Shown here piece by piece: positions 22,986-35,870 of a DNA stretch of 64,000 bases. The notes below the pieces were generated by a model that was given only the letters and a program-made list of their open reading frames with translations, was not told the DNA's origin and did not search any database. Position numbers and translations under genes: made by a program. This DNA comes from Limonium bicolor (Eukaryota > Streptophyta > Magnoliopsida > Caryophyllales > Plumbaginaceae): contig CM041779.1 of assembly GCA_023374045.1 (NCBI GenBank), forward strand, positions 273,853,258 to 273,917,257. The letters run 5' to 3'. Each line of letters starts with the position of its first letter. Within the stretch, counting starts at the first letter, position 1.

Positions 22986-23103
22986 AGAACAACTCGACAC
23001 AAACCATCGGTTCATGATAACGTGTAGGGTTCTTGGGATCCAAAATTTTAGGATATCACTCAAGCATCAACTAGGCTCTTCATATCTATTCCAGAGTCCA
23101 GTT

Positions 23104-23117
23104 GACGGGGGGCAATC
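23104..23117 (+). promoter_or_regulatory. Polypurine tract of the F2 element
   Basis: GACGGGGGGCAATC immediately precedes the LTR start TGTTATACCC at 23118. The other copy has the complementary sequence at 62952-62965 next to the same LTR start. GGGGGCAAT-type tracts are usual in Tat/Ogre elements. Confidence 0.75.
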
Positions 23118-24314
23118 TGTTATACCCAAAATTTTGACCCCCCGGTGTATGGTTTCTAAGACTTTAGTGTTGCAGGGGGTACTTTGATCAATGATGAGGA
23201 ATCCTGGTTCGATCGGCGCGTTTCGGAGTATTAATGCCAGTTTATTCATCTTTAGGGGCATTTTTGTAATTTTTAAGGCTCCTAAATCTCCCGTAAGCTT
23301 TCTCTCTCCTCTGAAAATGACTCAAATCAACTCAGAATGCTTTGAAATTTTAGTGCATGATAGAGGATGACATTTTGATCATAATGGCTTTGTAATTTTG
23401 ATTTTAAAAATTTCCAATAATTTTATAGAAATTTCTGACTGAATCTGACGAGAAATTGAATTTAAAAATATCCCTATATCCAAAAATTCTGATTCCACCT
23501 CAGAAATATCAGGAAATATCTTCCTTTACTAGATTTTTCTATCTTTAGTGAGGCTTACTTAAGGAACCTTAACTCTTGATCAAAGGACAGACGACAGAAC
23601 CCCAAGCAATCAGAATACCTAACTGTCTCCATTCTATCTCGTTTTGAAGCTCCCAATCACCGAAATTCCATCAAAACTCCGTCAAAATCATCACATAAAC
23701 ACATTTCCCAACTCCCATCACATCCACAATCATCAAATCACCACCAAACCACCACCAAAACATAAAAAAAACCACCAGCACACAGGGGTCAGAAGCTCGG
23801 GCCGAACTCAATCCAGAACCAGCTTCAAAGGGGTACCAAAAGTTTCCCGATGTGAAGAGTCTCACCAATCCCGAAGGTAAAACAGGTTAGAACCTTGTTC
23901 TTTTGATTTCCCACGACTTCATTAGCCTTCTGTCAAATTTTGGGTGCAAACTAACCTTTCATAACTTCTGAGTTGCTCTTTGTTTTAGCTTCTATTCAAT
24001 TACTTGTTCATTAAGTTTCACAAATTTGACTTCAAATTGAATTATTTCAAAAACTAACGTACTTAGAATCTTTCAGGCTACATACCCATAAAATTTGAGC
24101 TCAAAATACCACCGGGAACAGCCTCAACGCCACCGTCCGAGGGCGGTTCGCAACCACAGATGCCATGTCTAAGTCCCGGACGCCCTGTCTGTAAGCACGG
24201 ACGCTCTGAGACAGCGGCGGGAATTAATTTTTCAAATTTTCTAGGTTTTTCTAATTCATGTCCGGGCCCACGGACGTCCTATCCGTGGCCACGGATGGAA
24301 ACAAAATTTGACCT
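23118..24314 (+). mobile_element. F2 LTR, 5' part (Tat/Ogre-like), cut by a LARD-like LTR
   Basis: Starts TGTTATACCCAAAATTTTG after a PPT, which marks it as a 3' LTR. It matches the minus-strand block 62951 to 61580 along its length. At 24315 the LARD-like LTR begins abruptly, with the F2 word AAAATTTGACCT left unfinished, so the F2 LTR was interrupted there. No coding frame. Confidence 0.75.
24134..24310 (+). repeat. Inverted-repeat cluster, GTCCG/CGGAC type (F2 LTR)
   Basis: Repeated GTCCG and CGGAC cores: 'caccgtccgagggcggt', 'gtcccggacgccc', 'gcacggacgctc', 'gtccgggcccacggacgtcc' and 'atccgtggccacggat'. The last is a near-perfect palindrome. It is at the same place in the two other F2 copies. 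Confidence 0.7.
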
Positions 24315-27300
24315 TGAAATACCCCAAACCTAAGTATGCTAAGTAAACATCAAGTTATGATGTAATAAGGCTAAAACATACCTTAGAAAGATTGGTAGAC
24401 AATTTAGACCAAGGAAAACACAAGAAAACGCCATAAGGGCAATTTAAGCAAAAATGTGCTCTAAGCTTGGAGTGACTTTGATTAGCGCCCAAATATCATT
24501 ATAATACCTTATTAACATGCTAATGGACATGTTAAATCAATTACCAAAGAAAACCAAGCTCAAAAACAAGCTTAAACACATAATGTGCTTTAAGACTCCT
24601 TAAAGCACCTTTTTGAGAAATTGTCTTAGAAATGAGTTTTGAGTGGCTAAATGCCCATGATTACACCTTAATCAACATGTGTACTAATTAGTATCACATT
24701 AGGAAGCCTAAATCAATGAGAAACCAAAAATTGCACAAATTTGTGCACTAATTTGTGAATAGTGCCAAATAGTACCTAGTTTAAGCTTTAGTCAACATAA
24801 GTCAATAAGATGATCAACCAAGACCATACATATCTTATATACTAAGGGGGGGACGGTTGTAAGGTGATGAGTCACCATAGGAGACAGCCAACTAAAGGAA
24901 ATGAGAGGGAAAGTAGTAAATTCACTATTCACCTTTTATAAGACAAATATCTTCTTTTAGCCTACCTCTCTCCTCTCTTCTTCATTTCTTCTTCTTCCAC
25001 TGAATATTTCTTCTTCTTCCTCCCAAGAAAACCGTGATTGCTGCCTCCATTTATGCTCCATCTTCATTTGTCCACCAAATGTTCATTTTAGCTCCAAATC
25101 AAAAACTAAGCATGGATTTCTCTTAGTTGGAGCAAGGCCTTCCTTTCTATCTTTTCAAATCCTTCAAAGCTCAAGTTTGGTGCCATGAGAAAACTCCATT
25201 GATGAAAGTGAAAGAAAAATCAACTTTCCTTCATTTTTCTACATGTCTGAAAATTTCTATCTCATGGGGGTTTTGTTTTACTCCTTGAACTAGCTTTTTT
25301 TGATCACCAAGGACTATTGGAGGTCCTCTTTGATTCATACCCATATCTATCTTGAGACTTCAAAGGTAATCATCCACTTTTATGTCTTAAAACACATTTT
25401 TAACCTAGAAATGATCCTTTAAGGTTGATGTGTTCTTTAGTACTCATTAGAGTTATTGTATATTGGTTAGAACATTGGCAAGGGAGATTAAATTGGTGGC
25501 CGCGATTCATTCAAGAAAATCCCTAAGGAGGAAGTTAAGATAAGCTTGAGAAAAACAAGGTAAATTGCTTACCTAATGGTGGTTTAAGGTTTTATGGGAT
25601 GAGATTTAGATAAGTACTAATGTAGCTTAAAGCTTACATCATGTAATGGGTTATATAACCTAGGAAAAAGGATTTGAACAAGCTTGTGAACTTGTGAATA
25701 AGGAGCTAATGGGAAATGATTTAGTAAGATAAGTATAAGGTGAATTATGAGAACAATTATATTGCTATGGGAGCATTGTTGTGTGTATTTGCAAGTTGAA
25801 AGCTTTTATATGTGGGAAATTCAGTGTTTAAGTTTAAGTCATTTAAGGGCCTAAGAGCCATGTCATTTAAGAGCCTTAGTGCTATGCAATTTAAGATTAT
25901 TGCATTATATTGAGTTCATTATAAATGAGTTGATTTGAGTGAGAAAATATGACGAGAAAGGATTTGATGTGTGTGAGATGGTTGAATGAGAAAACAATGC
26001 ATTTGGGCATGATATTATACTAGAGGAGTTATGGCGAAATTTGAGCAGAAAACAAAGTGTTTAAGTGGTGGTGGTGAATTAATATGACCTAGGATTTACT
26101 AGGGATCATTAAGAGGAATTTGAGTGAAAATGAGTTAACAAAGGAGTTCTTAAGGATTTGAATGACCTAGAGTTGTTTAGGAGGGATTAGAGGTTTGGAG
26201 GGTGTGATTTGTGTACTAAGATCGTGTACTAAGGATTTGAGTGTTCATGATTGTATTAAGGGTGAGAAACTAAACGTTGGGTGTAGTAATATACTAAGGA
26301 AGCCAAGTCAAAATTTGGAGAGGAAACTAAGTGTTTAAGGTGTTCTAAGGAGATTTAATGACTAAGGATGTTCTAGTAAACATTAAGGGTTGTTTTGGTG
26401 AAAAATGGATAAACTATGGAGTTCTTGAGTACTAGGAAGACCTAGGGATGTCTAAGAGGGACTAGGGGATTCAATGGTGAATTCAAGGCACCAAAACCAT
26501 GGTGAAGGAAGCTAGAAAACTTGTACAAGTTTGAAGGAAAAATAAGGTATAATGACTTGTAAGGATGTAAGCATGTGCTAGATTATATATAGCTTTGAGA
26601 AGTTTGAGTAAAGCAAATGGGTATGCATGATGATGCTTGAGGAGTAGTTAAGATGGCTGTGAAGAAACACTTTGGTTAGTTGAAGTTTTAGACAAAGTTT
26701 ACATGTTGGAAGTGTAAGGAATTAAGTTATAAGTGTTAAGAGCTTAGTAAGAATTTGAATATTGATCAAGGAATTTGGAGGTTGGTTGATCCATGAGTTA
26801 GGAGGATTTTAAATGCTAAAATGGTGTTAGAACATGTGTGAATACTTGGGGAAAGATTGGAAGAAGATGGGGCAAAAGAACAAGTGTGGAAAGAGGTTCA
26901 AAACTGTAAAATTTGACAGTTTAAAGTGTGGTCCGGGACTTGGTCCTTGGATAAAGTCCCGGTCCAGCACTAAAAACATGCCGAAAATCCAAGTTTAGAT
27001 TGGTCCGGGACCTACGTCTTGTAATAAGTCCCGGACCAGCACAAAAAAACTACCGAGAGTGCCTCTCAGAAGTGGTCCGGGACCTAGGTTAAGTAACAAG
27101 TCCCGGACCACCCATAAATAAGTGCCGAGAGTGAAACCAGTAATTGGTCCGGGACTACAGTCCAGGACCATTTCCCGGACCCGCCATTTTTACAAAGGAA
27201 GTGTGCTTTTTAGATGGTAAATGAAGGGGGCTTGTTGGGTAATGCTATTATAAGGTTGTTAGGAGTTGTTTGGTGGAATTTTATGGCCATTGGAGGTGTG

Positions 27301-28845
27301 AAAAAGTGTGAGGTAAAATGAGAAGTAAATAACATAAGTGGTTAAGTTTAAACTACAATGACTTAGTGGTGTTTAGTTGGAAATCGTTAGTGACTAAGTA
27401 AGGTAGGTTAATTAAAAGTAATTAACCACCCAATTCGATCAATGTTTTAGGGTTTGAGAATTTGGACTCCGGAGGAGAGTAAGCAACCGAACGACCAACG
27501 TTGAACGGTATGGTTTTCTTGTGACCTGCTTGCTAACGAGGTGTCCCTCGGCTTGTGTGCTATTTGTTTATGTGTGCCAACTAAACAAGTTAAAGCATGC
27601 AACCGGAATATTATGCCTGTTGTGTGATTGTGATTCACTAACACAACCTACAGTGAGAACTTACTAACAAAACTTAGTAAAGAATTGTGTGAGACTAAGG
27701 AACACTCCCGAATATTGTTTATTAGTAACCGAAAGAGGTTAACTAACAAACGTTAACATTGAGACTTCTACTAACTAGAACTTGAGGGGAGTGAGGAATC
27801 CGGAATGGTACCGACACATGTGTATTGGGGGAGGTCGGTATTCTTATCAGATCCTGACTTCCAAATATGACTTGTCTTTGGACTCGTCACCTAGAGTCGA
27901 CATATAGACTCGACCTCCTCGGACTTCTTGTTTTAGGAGGGAGGCATACTGAGATGGTGTGGTGGGATCTACCTAAATCCCAACTAATTCTAACAAATAT
28001 TGTTTATGTAAACCAATGGAGCTGATAACTCATTGGTTAGGGTTACGTGACCCGACAGATAAACAATGAATTAAGGAACAACCATTCTAATTAAAGAACG
28101 GTTGACTTAATTGAGATAAGAACTGAGATAAGGTTTGAGATAAGATATAACCATTTCTATTTAAAGAATGGTTTGTATTCTAAGACTGGGATAAGGATTA
28201 AGATTGAGGTAAGATAAGGTTGGACCGAGATTAAGAGGAAACATAACTTAAGGAGTTAAATGATTAACTCACTAATTAAGGGAACGCTTTTAAGTCGTTC
28301 ATTGTGTTTGAACTTTGATTGTTCATATGTGGCTTGTTGTTTATTGCACTTTCTATTATGTTGTGCATCTAATCAACCTCCATGCTATCGACAATTAGTC
28401 GTCGTAGCCACGTTAGCTTGGGGGCCATGAGAGGATCGTACAACAAAGGTGCTGACCCCCTCGGGGGCTACTATTTATATTTTGCAGGTGAATGTCAGAA
28501 GGCGACCGTCCTGAGAGTAAGATGAGGTAGATGTATTACGGGTTTAAGTGTGACCTACGAGTTGTGCCTGTACTCTCATATGGTATTTTGAGTTAGTAAG
28601 TTGTATAGGATGTGAGGAGATTGTAGGACTTGTTATGTAAGTGGTTAAGGCTTGTAAGTACTAATGTTCGGTATATTCGGGTCCATCAGACCGTAGCTAG
28701 ATCTTGGAGATTTTAGTATGCCTAGTTGGTCACGTGGGTGACTAACGGCGGTAACACCAAATATTGTAAGAAATCCGCTGCAAAGTTAATATAAGTGATT
28801 GGAGGTTTATGAGCTAAGTATGGCGTTATGAGTTGGGGTGTTACA
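24315..28845 (+). repeat. LTR of the plus-strand LARD-like copy
   Basis: Ends are TG and CA; the 3' end GAGTTGGGGTGTTACA is followed by AAAAG and the PBS. Inside it lie a TCTTCTTCTTCC-rich stretch near 24985-25025, the GGTCCGGGAC inverted-repeat cluster at 26930-27182, and no protein-like frame. Confidence 0.7.
26930..27182 (+). repeat. Inverted-repeat cluster, GGTCCGGGAC type (LARD-like LTR)
   Basis: Four hairpins about 60-70 bp apart. The second is perfect over 11 bases: TGGTCCGGGAC (27001-27011) faces GTCCCGGACCA (27028-27038). Others start at 26929, about 27073 and about 27148. The spacer between arms is 16-22 bases. Confidence 0.85.
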
Positions 28846-28850
28846 AAAAG

Positions 28851-28862
28851 TGGTATCAGAGC
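28851..28862 (+). promoter_or_regulatory. Primer-binding site of the LARD-like copy
   Basis: TGGTATCAGAGC, five bases after the LTR, matches initiator-Met tRNA. It lies in a perfect inverted repeat (28855-28878) with 11-base arms ATCAGAGCGTA / TACGCTCTGAT and a two-base centre. Confidence 0.8.
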
Positions 28863-28878
28863 GTAGGTACGCTCTGAT

Positions 28879-31800
28879 GACAAGAATTACCGAACTTAGG
28901 AGAATACTGAGGTTGAGGTTGAGTTTGAGTTATGGGTTAAGGGTTGAGTGATAGAGCGTGAGGTGCGTTAGTTAGGACTTCCCGGTGTTTACCGGATATC
29001 CATAGTACCTAAACCCGCCCTCCACATCCCTAACCTTGAATACGTGGAACAAACACCAGAGAGAAGAAAGCCTTCTCTTACTCGGGGAAACCCGATCTGG
29101 TAGTTAGTTAACAGTAAGCAATACGAGAAACATCTTGTTATACAACAGTTTACGAGAACTTGAAGGTTTTAATTGGAGCGCAACGTGGAAATAGGCGCTA
29201 CCAACGAAATTCTACCAGTAAGAGAACAGAAATTACCGACAACATGGGTCGACATGCTACGCAGTCGAAATAACCGCTATACAAATAATAAGAAAAGCAC
29301 TACGAGTGCAATGGCAAGGAAAAGATAAGTGTCAGGGATACCGGACAGTGGTCCGAAAGAGCATTACAGTGGGATAATACAAAGCATGAGAGTCAAGATT
29401 ACCGGAAAGTCCAGCTAGAAACGGGAACATCAAACCCCATACAATGAGGAAGGTTACAAACCTGGCCGACATAACGCAGACGACGATAAAAACGTGTACA
29501 ATTGTATACCGGAATAGGGCTACAACGTAGTGCCTAAAGGAGAATCATTACATAGTAACCACAACAAATGTGTAGAAACAGGAGCGAGGATTAAGACATA
29601 AGAAAATAACAAGGGGTTCCCTCATAAAGCGAAACGCCCTGATAAGTGACAGTATTGTCAAAACAACAAGGAAACTGCCGGTTGGCTAGTTATCCAAAAT
29701 AAGAGAACATCGAAGGAGTCCCGAGGACTACCAATTACATGGAGATTAGGTGGAAGTACCACTACTGACGTACACAGTACCGGTAGCCCATCCTGCAGGG
29801 CACACTTGCCGTAGCAAGTGCTACCACGGTTAAGTTATACGGAAAGCCATCATGGCGAGATAGTAGAACGCTACAGTCGTAATACACACTAATACCGGAT
29901 TGTGAATCCATAAGAACGGGAGAATGAGACCTTGGAAAGGCCTAACGGCCTGACCATGATGAGAGGAGACGGTACAACCTATTACAACAACAACCGACAG
30001 TACGGTAAGGACACCAATCCCGAACCCCAAGAGGAAAACCTAAGAGATCGCTCAGTGAAGCGAGCAAAATACTACGTAAGTGATAACATACAAGGAATGC
30101 ATTACGGAATACAATGGAGACTGTTGACACAACAACTTCCAACAAGAACGGGATAGAACTCCCGGGATGACCATTAAGAACACCAATAACAACCATCTTC
30201 GTTGAATATGTTAGTAAAGCCCGGAAATAAGGACAGAGGAAGTGAACTTAAGTTATAACCTACTAAGGCTCAAAGACATACAATCCCGACAGACGGAAGC
30301 TCAGAGGACTACCCCCACAGAGCGGGCATAGTCGAGCCAAACAAACCGATGAATGATAGTTAGTATTGTTGCCTAACTCATTAACACCCAAGTATGACTA
30401 ATCATTGATGGGTGGCGTAGTCAACAAATGTTGAACGAAGCGTTGAGATGGAAGCATAAGAGGAAGAGATAAATATCCAACTGGGACACCGTAAGGTAGA
30501 TGCCTAATACGAACTAATCCGTAATTGTTAAAAGGTGCAAGTATATGGAAACAACAAAATTGTCACAGACACTGGTTAACGCCAGATCACCTGAACGAAC
30601 TTCCATAGTGGGAAGCAGGATGCAGCAACCTACCATGAGACCCGGCACTACCTTTAATATGTAACCTAACGGTTGAGAGAATTCAAAGAACCATAAACTT
30701 ATAAGGATGACCTACAGATGAGTAAGAGTACAAGTAATGAACTTAGACATTAAGCACTAAGAGCCTACGAGCCAAGGATGTTAACCACATCAGAGCCCGA
30801 GGCGCAGTAAATTATAAGAGAGCTTATTTAAGCCATGAAGGAACTACAATTCGTAGATATGAACAGTTACCAAACCTATATCTTAGATTGTGGAAAATAT
30901 TGCCAGGAAAGGGCACCAAGGAGAATAATGAGATAGTACATTGTCAGGGGTGGAGAATAAACCATTCCTTATAGGGTGGGGATACCTCTCCTTGTTATGA
31001 GGCCATGAGTGGGAATGAACCCCTCAAAAAGGGCTTTCACTTATTAGAGATATAATACGCTTTTGTTAGAGAATGGAAACGGTAAACCTTGAGATTACCT
31101 TAGAACATACCAGATACACTTGAGTAATAAGGAAGGTTGCAGAGACAGACCTCATATCCAACACCCAGGATTTAAGAATCAGTAATCGTCAGAGATAAAT
31201 ATTGTGAGTGCACAGTATGGGACGTCAAGTGACCAACGCTCAAAAGAGCTTGTGATTCCACGGATGACTTCTTCAGTAACCGGTTAAATTACATGGTAAA
31301 TAACATCATAAGGGATGGAAGAACGTGAGAGAGACTGACCTACATATGAAACCGAAATTGAAGCAGAACACCTTCATATTAAGAGACAATCATTTTACAA
31401 CACAGTACGACAACCGCCATACACTAAAATTAGAGAAACCCCGGTGTGTTTACATCGGGAAGAAATTGAGTATAAGATAAGATGTTAGAATAAATGAGTA
31501 AGTAGTTGCACCATCAATGGGCAATAGAGTAAAGACCAACTACCTCGGTAGTAGTGGTCGAGAGTACGATACCTATATAAGTGGATTAAGTCATGGTGTG
31601 TGGTAAAGCGACCATTATGTACAAGCCGTCAAATATTGACACTGAGGCAATTAAATTTATGAGCTAAGACCGATATAAGTAAGGGAATAAGATGGTAGAC
31701 TAACTGTGTATTGATGCTAGTAGTCTAGATTGTGTGAGGTAAGATTTCATAGGAAACATAGTAGAACAAATATGAGAAAAAAGATAATAGGCTCTATGGA

Positions 31801-32163
31801 AAGAGACCTCAGTTACTAAGAGATCGAGTTAGTACGGAATACAGAAAGGAGCTAGAGCATACTATACCCAAGAACATAGTAAATGGATTTCCCTTGATTA
31901 AGTTCAAGAAGAACAGTAAGTGTTATTATGGAACGATGAAAGAGGAGATCAACAACAGGATACTTCATAATTAGCAATAGCTAAACGTGTGACGGACAGT
32001 ACGAGTTTACTAAAACGAGATGTGGGACAACTGCACCCCACAGGGGCTTACAGGCCTGACAGATTCATTTATGAGTTAGTCGGGTAAGTAGTAATGTATC
32101 AGTAAGGTACCCCATGCATGTAGACGAGTGGTGTAAGGAACACGGGAAGTAGTCGACTCCGTA
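28879..32163 (+). other. Non-coding interior of the LARD-like element
   Basis: Only short frames are open and none shows RT, integrase or Gag motifs. The part near 31990-32160 (GTGTGACGGACAGTACGAG, GATGTGGGACAACTGCACC, ACACGGGAAGTAGTCGACTC) matches the complement of 55017-55190 in the minus copy, so the interior is a shared family trait and not random debris. Confidence 0.55.
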
Positions 32164-33292
32164 CGTGAAGAAACATCCGCTTACCAGGATCAAAACAGGT
32201 TAGAAACCAAATTTTATAACTCTCCTGACCTCAAAACATTCTCAGTATAAATTTCTAATCAAACCAACTTTTCCCGACGTCTTAATTAGCGTATGAATTG
32301 GTTTTTGTCTAATAGCTTGTAGATTAAGTTTCATGCTAAATTTGACCTCAATTTGAAGTCTTCCACTTACTAACGTGTGTAAAATCTTCTAAGGAACACA
32401 CCTATAAATTTTGAGCCGAAAACGCCCAAACGTCGTCGTCCAGTGGCGGTCCATACCCACAGACATCCCGTCTGGGGTCCCGCACACCTTGTCCGAAACC
32501 ACGGACGCCCCCAGATGGTGGGAGGATCTCATTTTTTCAAAAAAAAAAGGGGTTTTAGGTTATGTCTGGGCCCATGAACATCCTGTCCGTGTCCCTGAAC
32601 CCTTTGAAATTTGTATCTTTTGTAATTTTGAACATTCTGATTAATTTAGTTGATTAAGGTCTATGGGCACGGACATTTTAAAATTTGACCTAATTCGGCT
32701 CCTGAAATCTAGTTTAGATAATTTCAACGTTCACTTTTAAATTCAGTCAAAAAATGTCAGAAAACACAAAAATACAGAAGCTTGCACACTTAGGTTAAAT
32801 CAACTTTATAATAAGTCGTTAATGACATATCTAGAGGAAAAATAATTTAGAAGGGTAATGAAAGTAATATGAATACAGAAAGTTAAATACCAAGCCTCCA
32901 AACCCGGAATCTTACCTTTCCTAGTTTACCATAGGTTAAAATTAGGTGGTGATTCATAATAGGTTCCAGTGGGCTAACCCTAGTTTTAATAATTATAGTT
33001 TTATAATAGTTATTAAGATTAGGTTATAAGTGGAATTAGAACCTGAATAGATCCTAATCAACCCTATCAACATAGGATAAGTTCAAAAAACTCGGCGCTC
33101 ACACTCTGGTTTTGTGAGTTTTGATGTGTGGAAGTTTGATTAAGGAAGAAAGTATTGTGTTTTGAGAGTTTTGGAGTGCTTTCGGTATGGATTTGGTATG
33201 TCGGCTTTGAAAACGTGGGAGGATGGCTTGAAAATCTTGTTTATGATTTGAAAATGTGCTAATGTGTATTAGGTCAATGGGAAGACCTTATT
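32164..33292 (+). mobile_element. F2 LTR, internal and 3' part (third copy)
   Basis: From 'caaaacaggttagaaacc' on it matches 23880-24314 and then the minus-strand F2 copy to about 61180 (AAAATTTGACCTAATTCGG, GGTGGTGATTCATAATAGG, AATCAACCCTATCAACATAGG). The GTCCG/CGGAC cluster is at 32433-32620. From about 33085 to 33292 the sequence has no match in the window. Confidence 0.65.
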
Positions 33293-33364
33293 TGAGATAC
33301 CCCAAACCTTAATTACATTAATTAATCATGAATTAATTAAATGAAAGAATTAAAAAAAGGTTAA
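33293..33364 (+). repeat. Short LARD-like LTR start fragment
   Basis: TGAGATACCCCAAACCTTAA resembles the LARD-like LTR start at 24315 but lasts only 72 bp before a minus-strand LTR end begins. Confidence 0.45.
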
Positions 33365-34599
33365 TGTAACACCCCCACAACTAGCCGGTATATTATTAAG
33401 GTTGAAGTAGAAATTAAAACCATTTTTTTCCTGTCACCTACTTAGTAGCGGAAATCAAAACCTAATGGGGTGTTACCGCCACACTCACCAACCAAGTGAG
33501 TGCTAAGGCTAAATACAAAAACTTCAACCTTAACCAGAAAATAAATGAAGATAAAAAGTAATTACATCTCAAACTAAAATTCAAACCTTCAACACAAAGC
33601 TATAACCATCTAAATAATTTAAATGAATTGAAATGGAGTTTATGTCAATTCCCAAGCCCAACTCTCACGCTTTACATCCAGGTCAGCTTCATTACCTGCG
33701 GTCAGAAAATATAACAACACACAAGAAAGGACCGCGCAAATCAGAGAAACTGAGTAAACCCTGCAACACCTTATCAAATACATTTTGAAAACCCATTTGA
33801 GTATAGGCATCAATAGGCACATAACTAATCAAACAATAGCATCAGAATAATCTCAATCATCAATCAACAATATCACAATCCAAATTCTGGAATGATGGGA
33901 GTCACCAAAGTTCCATAGTACACAAGTTCCAATCCTTGGTACCATAACAAAGTTGGGACCGATCCAGTTCACCCTCACTCTAAGTCCTTAAGTGTGCACA
34001 CCCCTCGAAAGTTTTACCGACTAATGGAGTAGATCATAGAGCTTAGTTACGGCCTGAGACTCAACAACGCCAATATATATAAATTAGCCAGAGGCCTTTT
34101 CCAATATCAAAAGTCAATCCCATCAAACCAGAATAAAATAGTCATATATGTATTATCAAAGTTCATAAACCATTCCAAACATTCCATACAATCAATATCG
34201 TATAAGCATAATTTTACAGTCACAACCAATATGACCAATTTTAAAATACAACACACAATCACAAAGTAAAAATAAGTGAACACAAGGTTTACCTAGAATT
34301 CACGGTTAAGCAGACATTCACAACAATCCACCGCAATCAATCGCTAGAACGATAGTAGAGAAGATCCTTCCAAACTAGTCACCCAGTGATACAACAAGGT
34401 ATCTCAGCATCCTATGATTAAGATACAAATCATATCACCACCGACGCTATAATTAATCGTGTTTGTAGCAAAATAGTAAATACATTTATTATACTTGTCT
34501 TAATTATTGAAACTCGAAACCACTGTGATTATTATTCTATTGATCTCCAAAATAATATCGCTAGCCAAATAATCATTCCACCAAATTGCTACACACGAC
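33365..34599 (-). repeat. LARD-like LTR 3'-end fragment
   Basis: Begins on the plus strand TGTAACACCCCC, the complement of the LARD-like LTR end GGGGTGTTACA, with 'agcggaaatc' and 'ggtgttaccgcc' also found near 28745-28785 in complement. It is cut at 34599 by repeat T. No gene is seen. Confidence 0.5.
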
Positions 34600-35336
34600 T
34601 GTAGACACCAAAAATTCTCACCCCAAAAAGCAAATTCTAGAATAAGAAACACAATAAGAGGGGTCGTCGCCTTTCTTTGTCAAAACGTATTGACATGCGT
34701 GCCAAAACAAAACCATCGTTTTATAATCTTTTTCCAAGCATTTCATAAGAACACGATTTTCCAAAAATGAATTTCCAAATACAATCCGGTTTTAAACCCA
34801 TCCCTTTTGTCTCATTGTCTATTTGCTTACCTATCAGTTTTCTTTTTGTTATTTCTTTATCCTATTTATTGTCGCTTTAATCGTCTTCTAGGATTTATTT
34901 TTATTATTTTGTAGTATCATTTCTATCATTTTATGCCCATTATTATTTCTGTTTGTATACCTCATTTGTTATTCATTTGATTAAGCTTCCTCTTATCTTA
35001 TTTTATTCTATTACTTGTTTATTCTATCTTACTTTTCGCCATGTGTACATATTTAACTCAGTTTCCGTTTTTGTTACATTCATTTGTATTTTTATCACTA
35101 TTGTATTAGCACTATTTCATTATTTCATGTACTCATTATTGTGTCCTATATTCTATTATCTACATTCCATTATTTCATGACTTCGAAAAAAGAAAACAAT
35201 TCATTTTATTTGATGAAACCACTTTTACCTTACTCTACATTTTCATTTAAAACGGTAGAGTTTTGTTTAAGGATACATTCGGTTCGAATTGACGTTTTGT
35301 TGTTATTTCTTATATTTTATATCAAGTTCTTCTATA

Positions 35337-35397
35337 AGCATAGCTGGTTGAGTGTTAGGTGGGAGTAGCATAAGATTTTGGGTTCGAAGCTATAGAC
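35337..35397 (+). other. tRNA-like sequence 3 (A and B box)
   Basis: TAAGCATAGCTGGTTGAGTG followed by GGGTTCGAAGC at usual A-to-B-box spacing. It lies about 740 bases from the T start, close to the place of the pair at 9583-9806 in the minus copy, and in the same relative orientation. No cloverleaf is intact. Confidence 0.55.
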
Positions 35398-35676
35398 ATA
35401 AGCATTCTTGAGTTTTTTTTTCATGGACACTCTTAGGCGGGCCAAGCGCAGCCCAGCCCGACCTTTAGATTCAAATTCGAATAAGGCCCACGTCTGAGTG
35501 GTCTATTCTCATTTCTGGATCTACCCCGAACACATCCAGAATAAAAGAAACCCTACTCTCTTATTATATAATAGCAAGGAGACCTGTAGCCGCCAACTCG
35601 GAGACTCTCGTTTCTTTTCATTCACGTACTCCCCTATGCTTCCATCCCTGAAAACAAGAGAAATCAATGTTCCCCT

Positions 35677-35870
35677 TACAGAAACGTATAGAGAGTATTT
35701 GAATCTACTATTCATTGATGATTCTAAGTATATACAAACAGTCTCAATACATGTATACTTATAGTAAAACGGTTTGATACTAGAAGCTTCTAACACCGTA
35801 AGATAAAGGCATAAGGAATTTTATATAGGCTGGGCTTAACATCATGGGCCTATGGGCTGTTACACTTGTA
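35677..35870 (-). repeat. 3' LTR of the copia element
   Basis: On the minus strand it starts TACAAGTGTAACAGCCCATA and ends TTTCTGTA. The inner purine-rich GCGAGGGGGAA next to it (complement of 35871-35881) is the polypurine tract. Confidence 0.85.

Larger units (their letters stand above)
24315..32163 (+). mobile_element. LARD-like element, LTR plus non-coding interior, truncated
   Basis: A 4531-bp LTR (TGAAATACCCC ... GGGTGTTACA), a primer-binding site at 28851 and 3.3 kb of interior with no coding frame of note. The sizes fit the published description of LARDs (LTRs about 4.5 kb, non-coding interior about 3.5 kb), which move using proteins of other elements. The interior stops at about 32163, where F2 sequence begins, so the 3' LTR is missing. 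The minus-strand copy at 53021-60376 matches it in patches in LTR and interior. Confidence 0.6.

Noticed and set aside
29830..30196. Short frames in the LARD-like interior as a possible gene
   Set aside because: They overlap on opposite strands and show no motif; they are not kept in the other copy.
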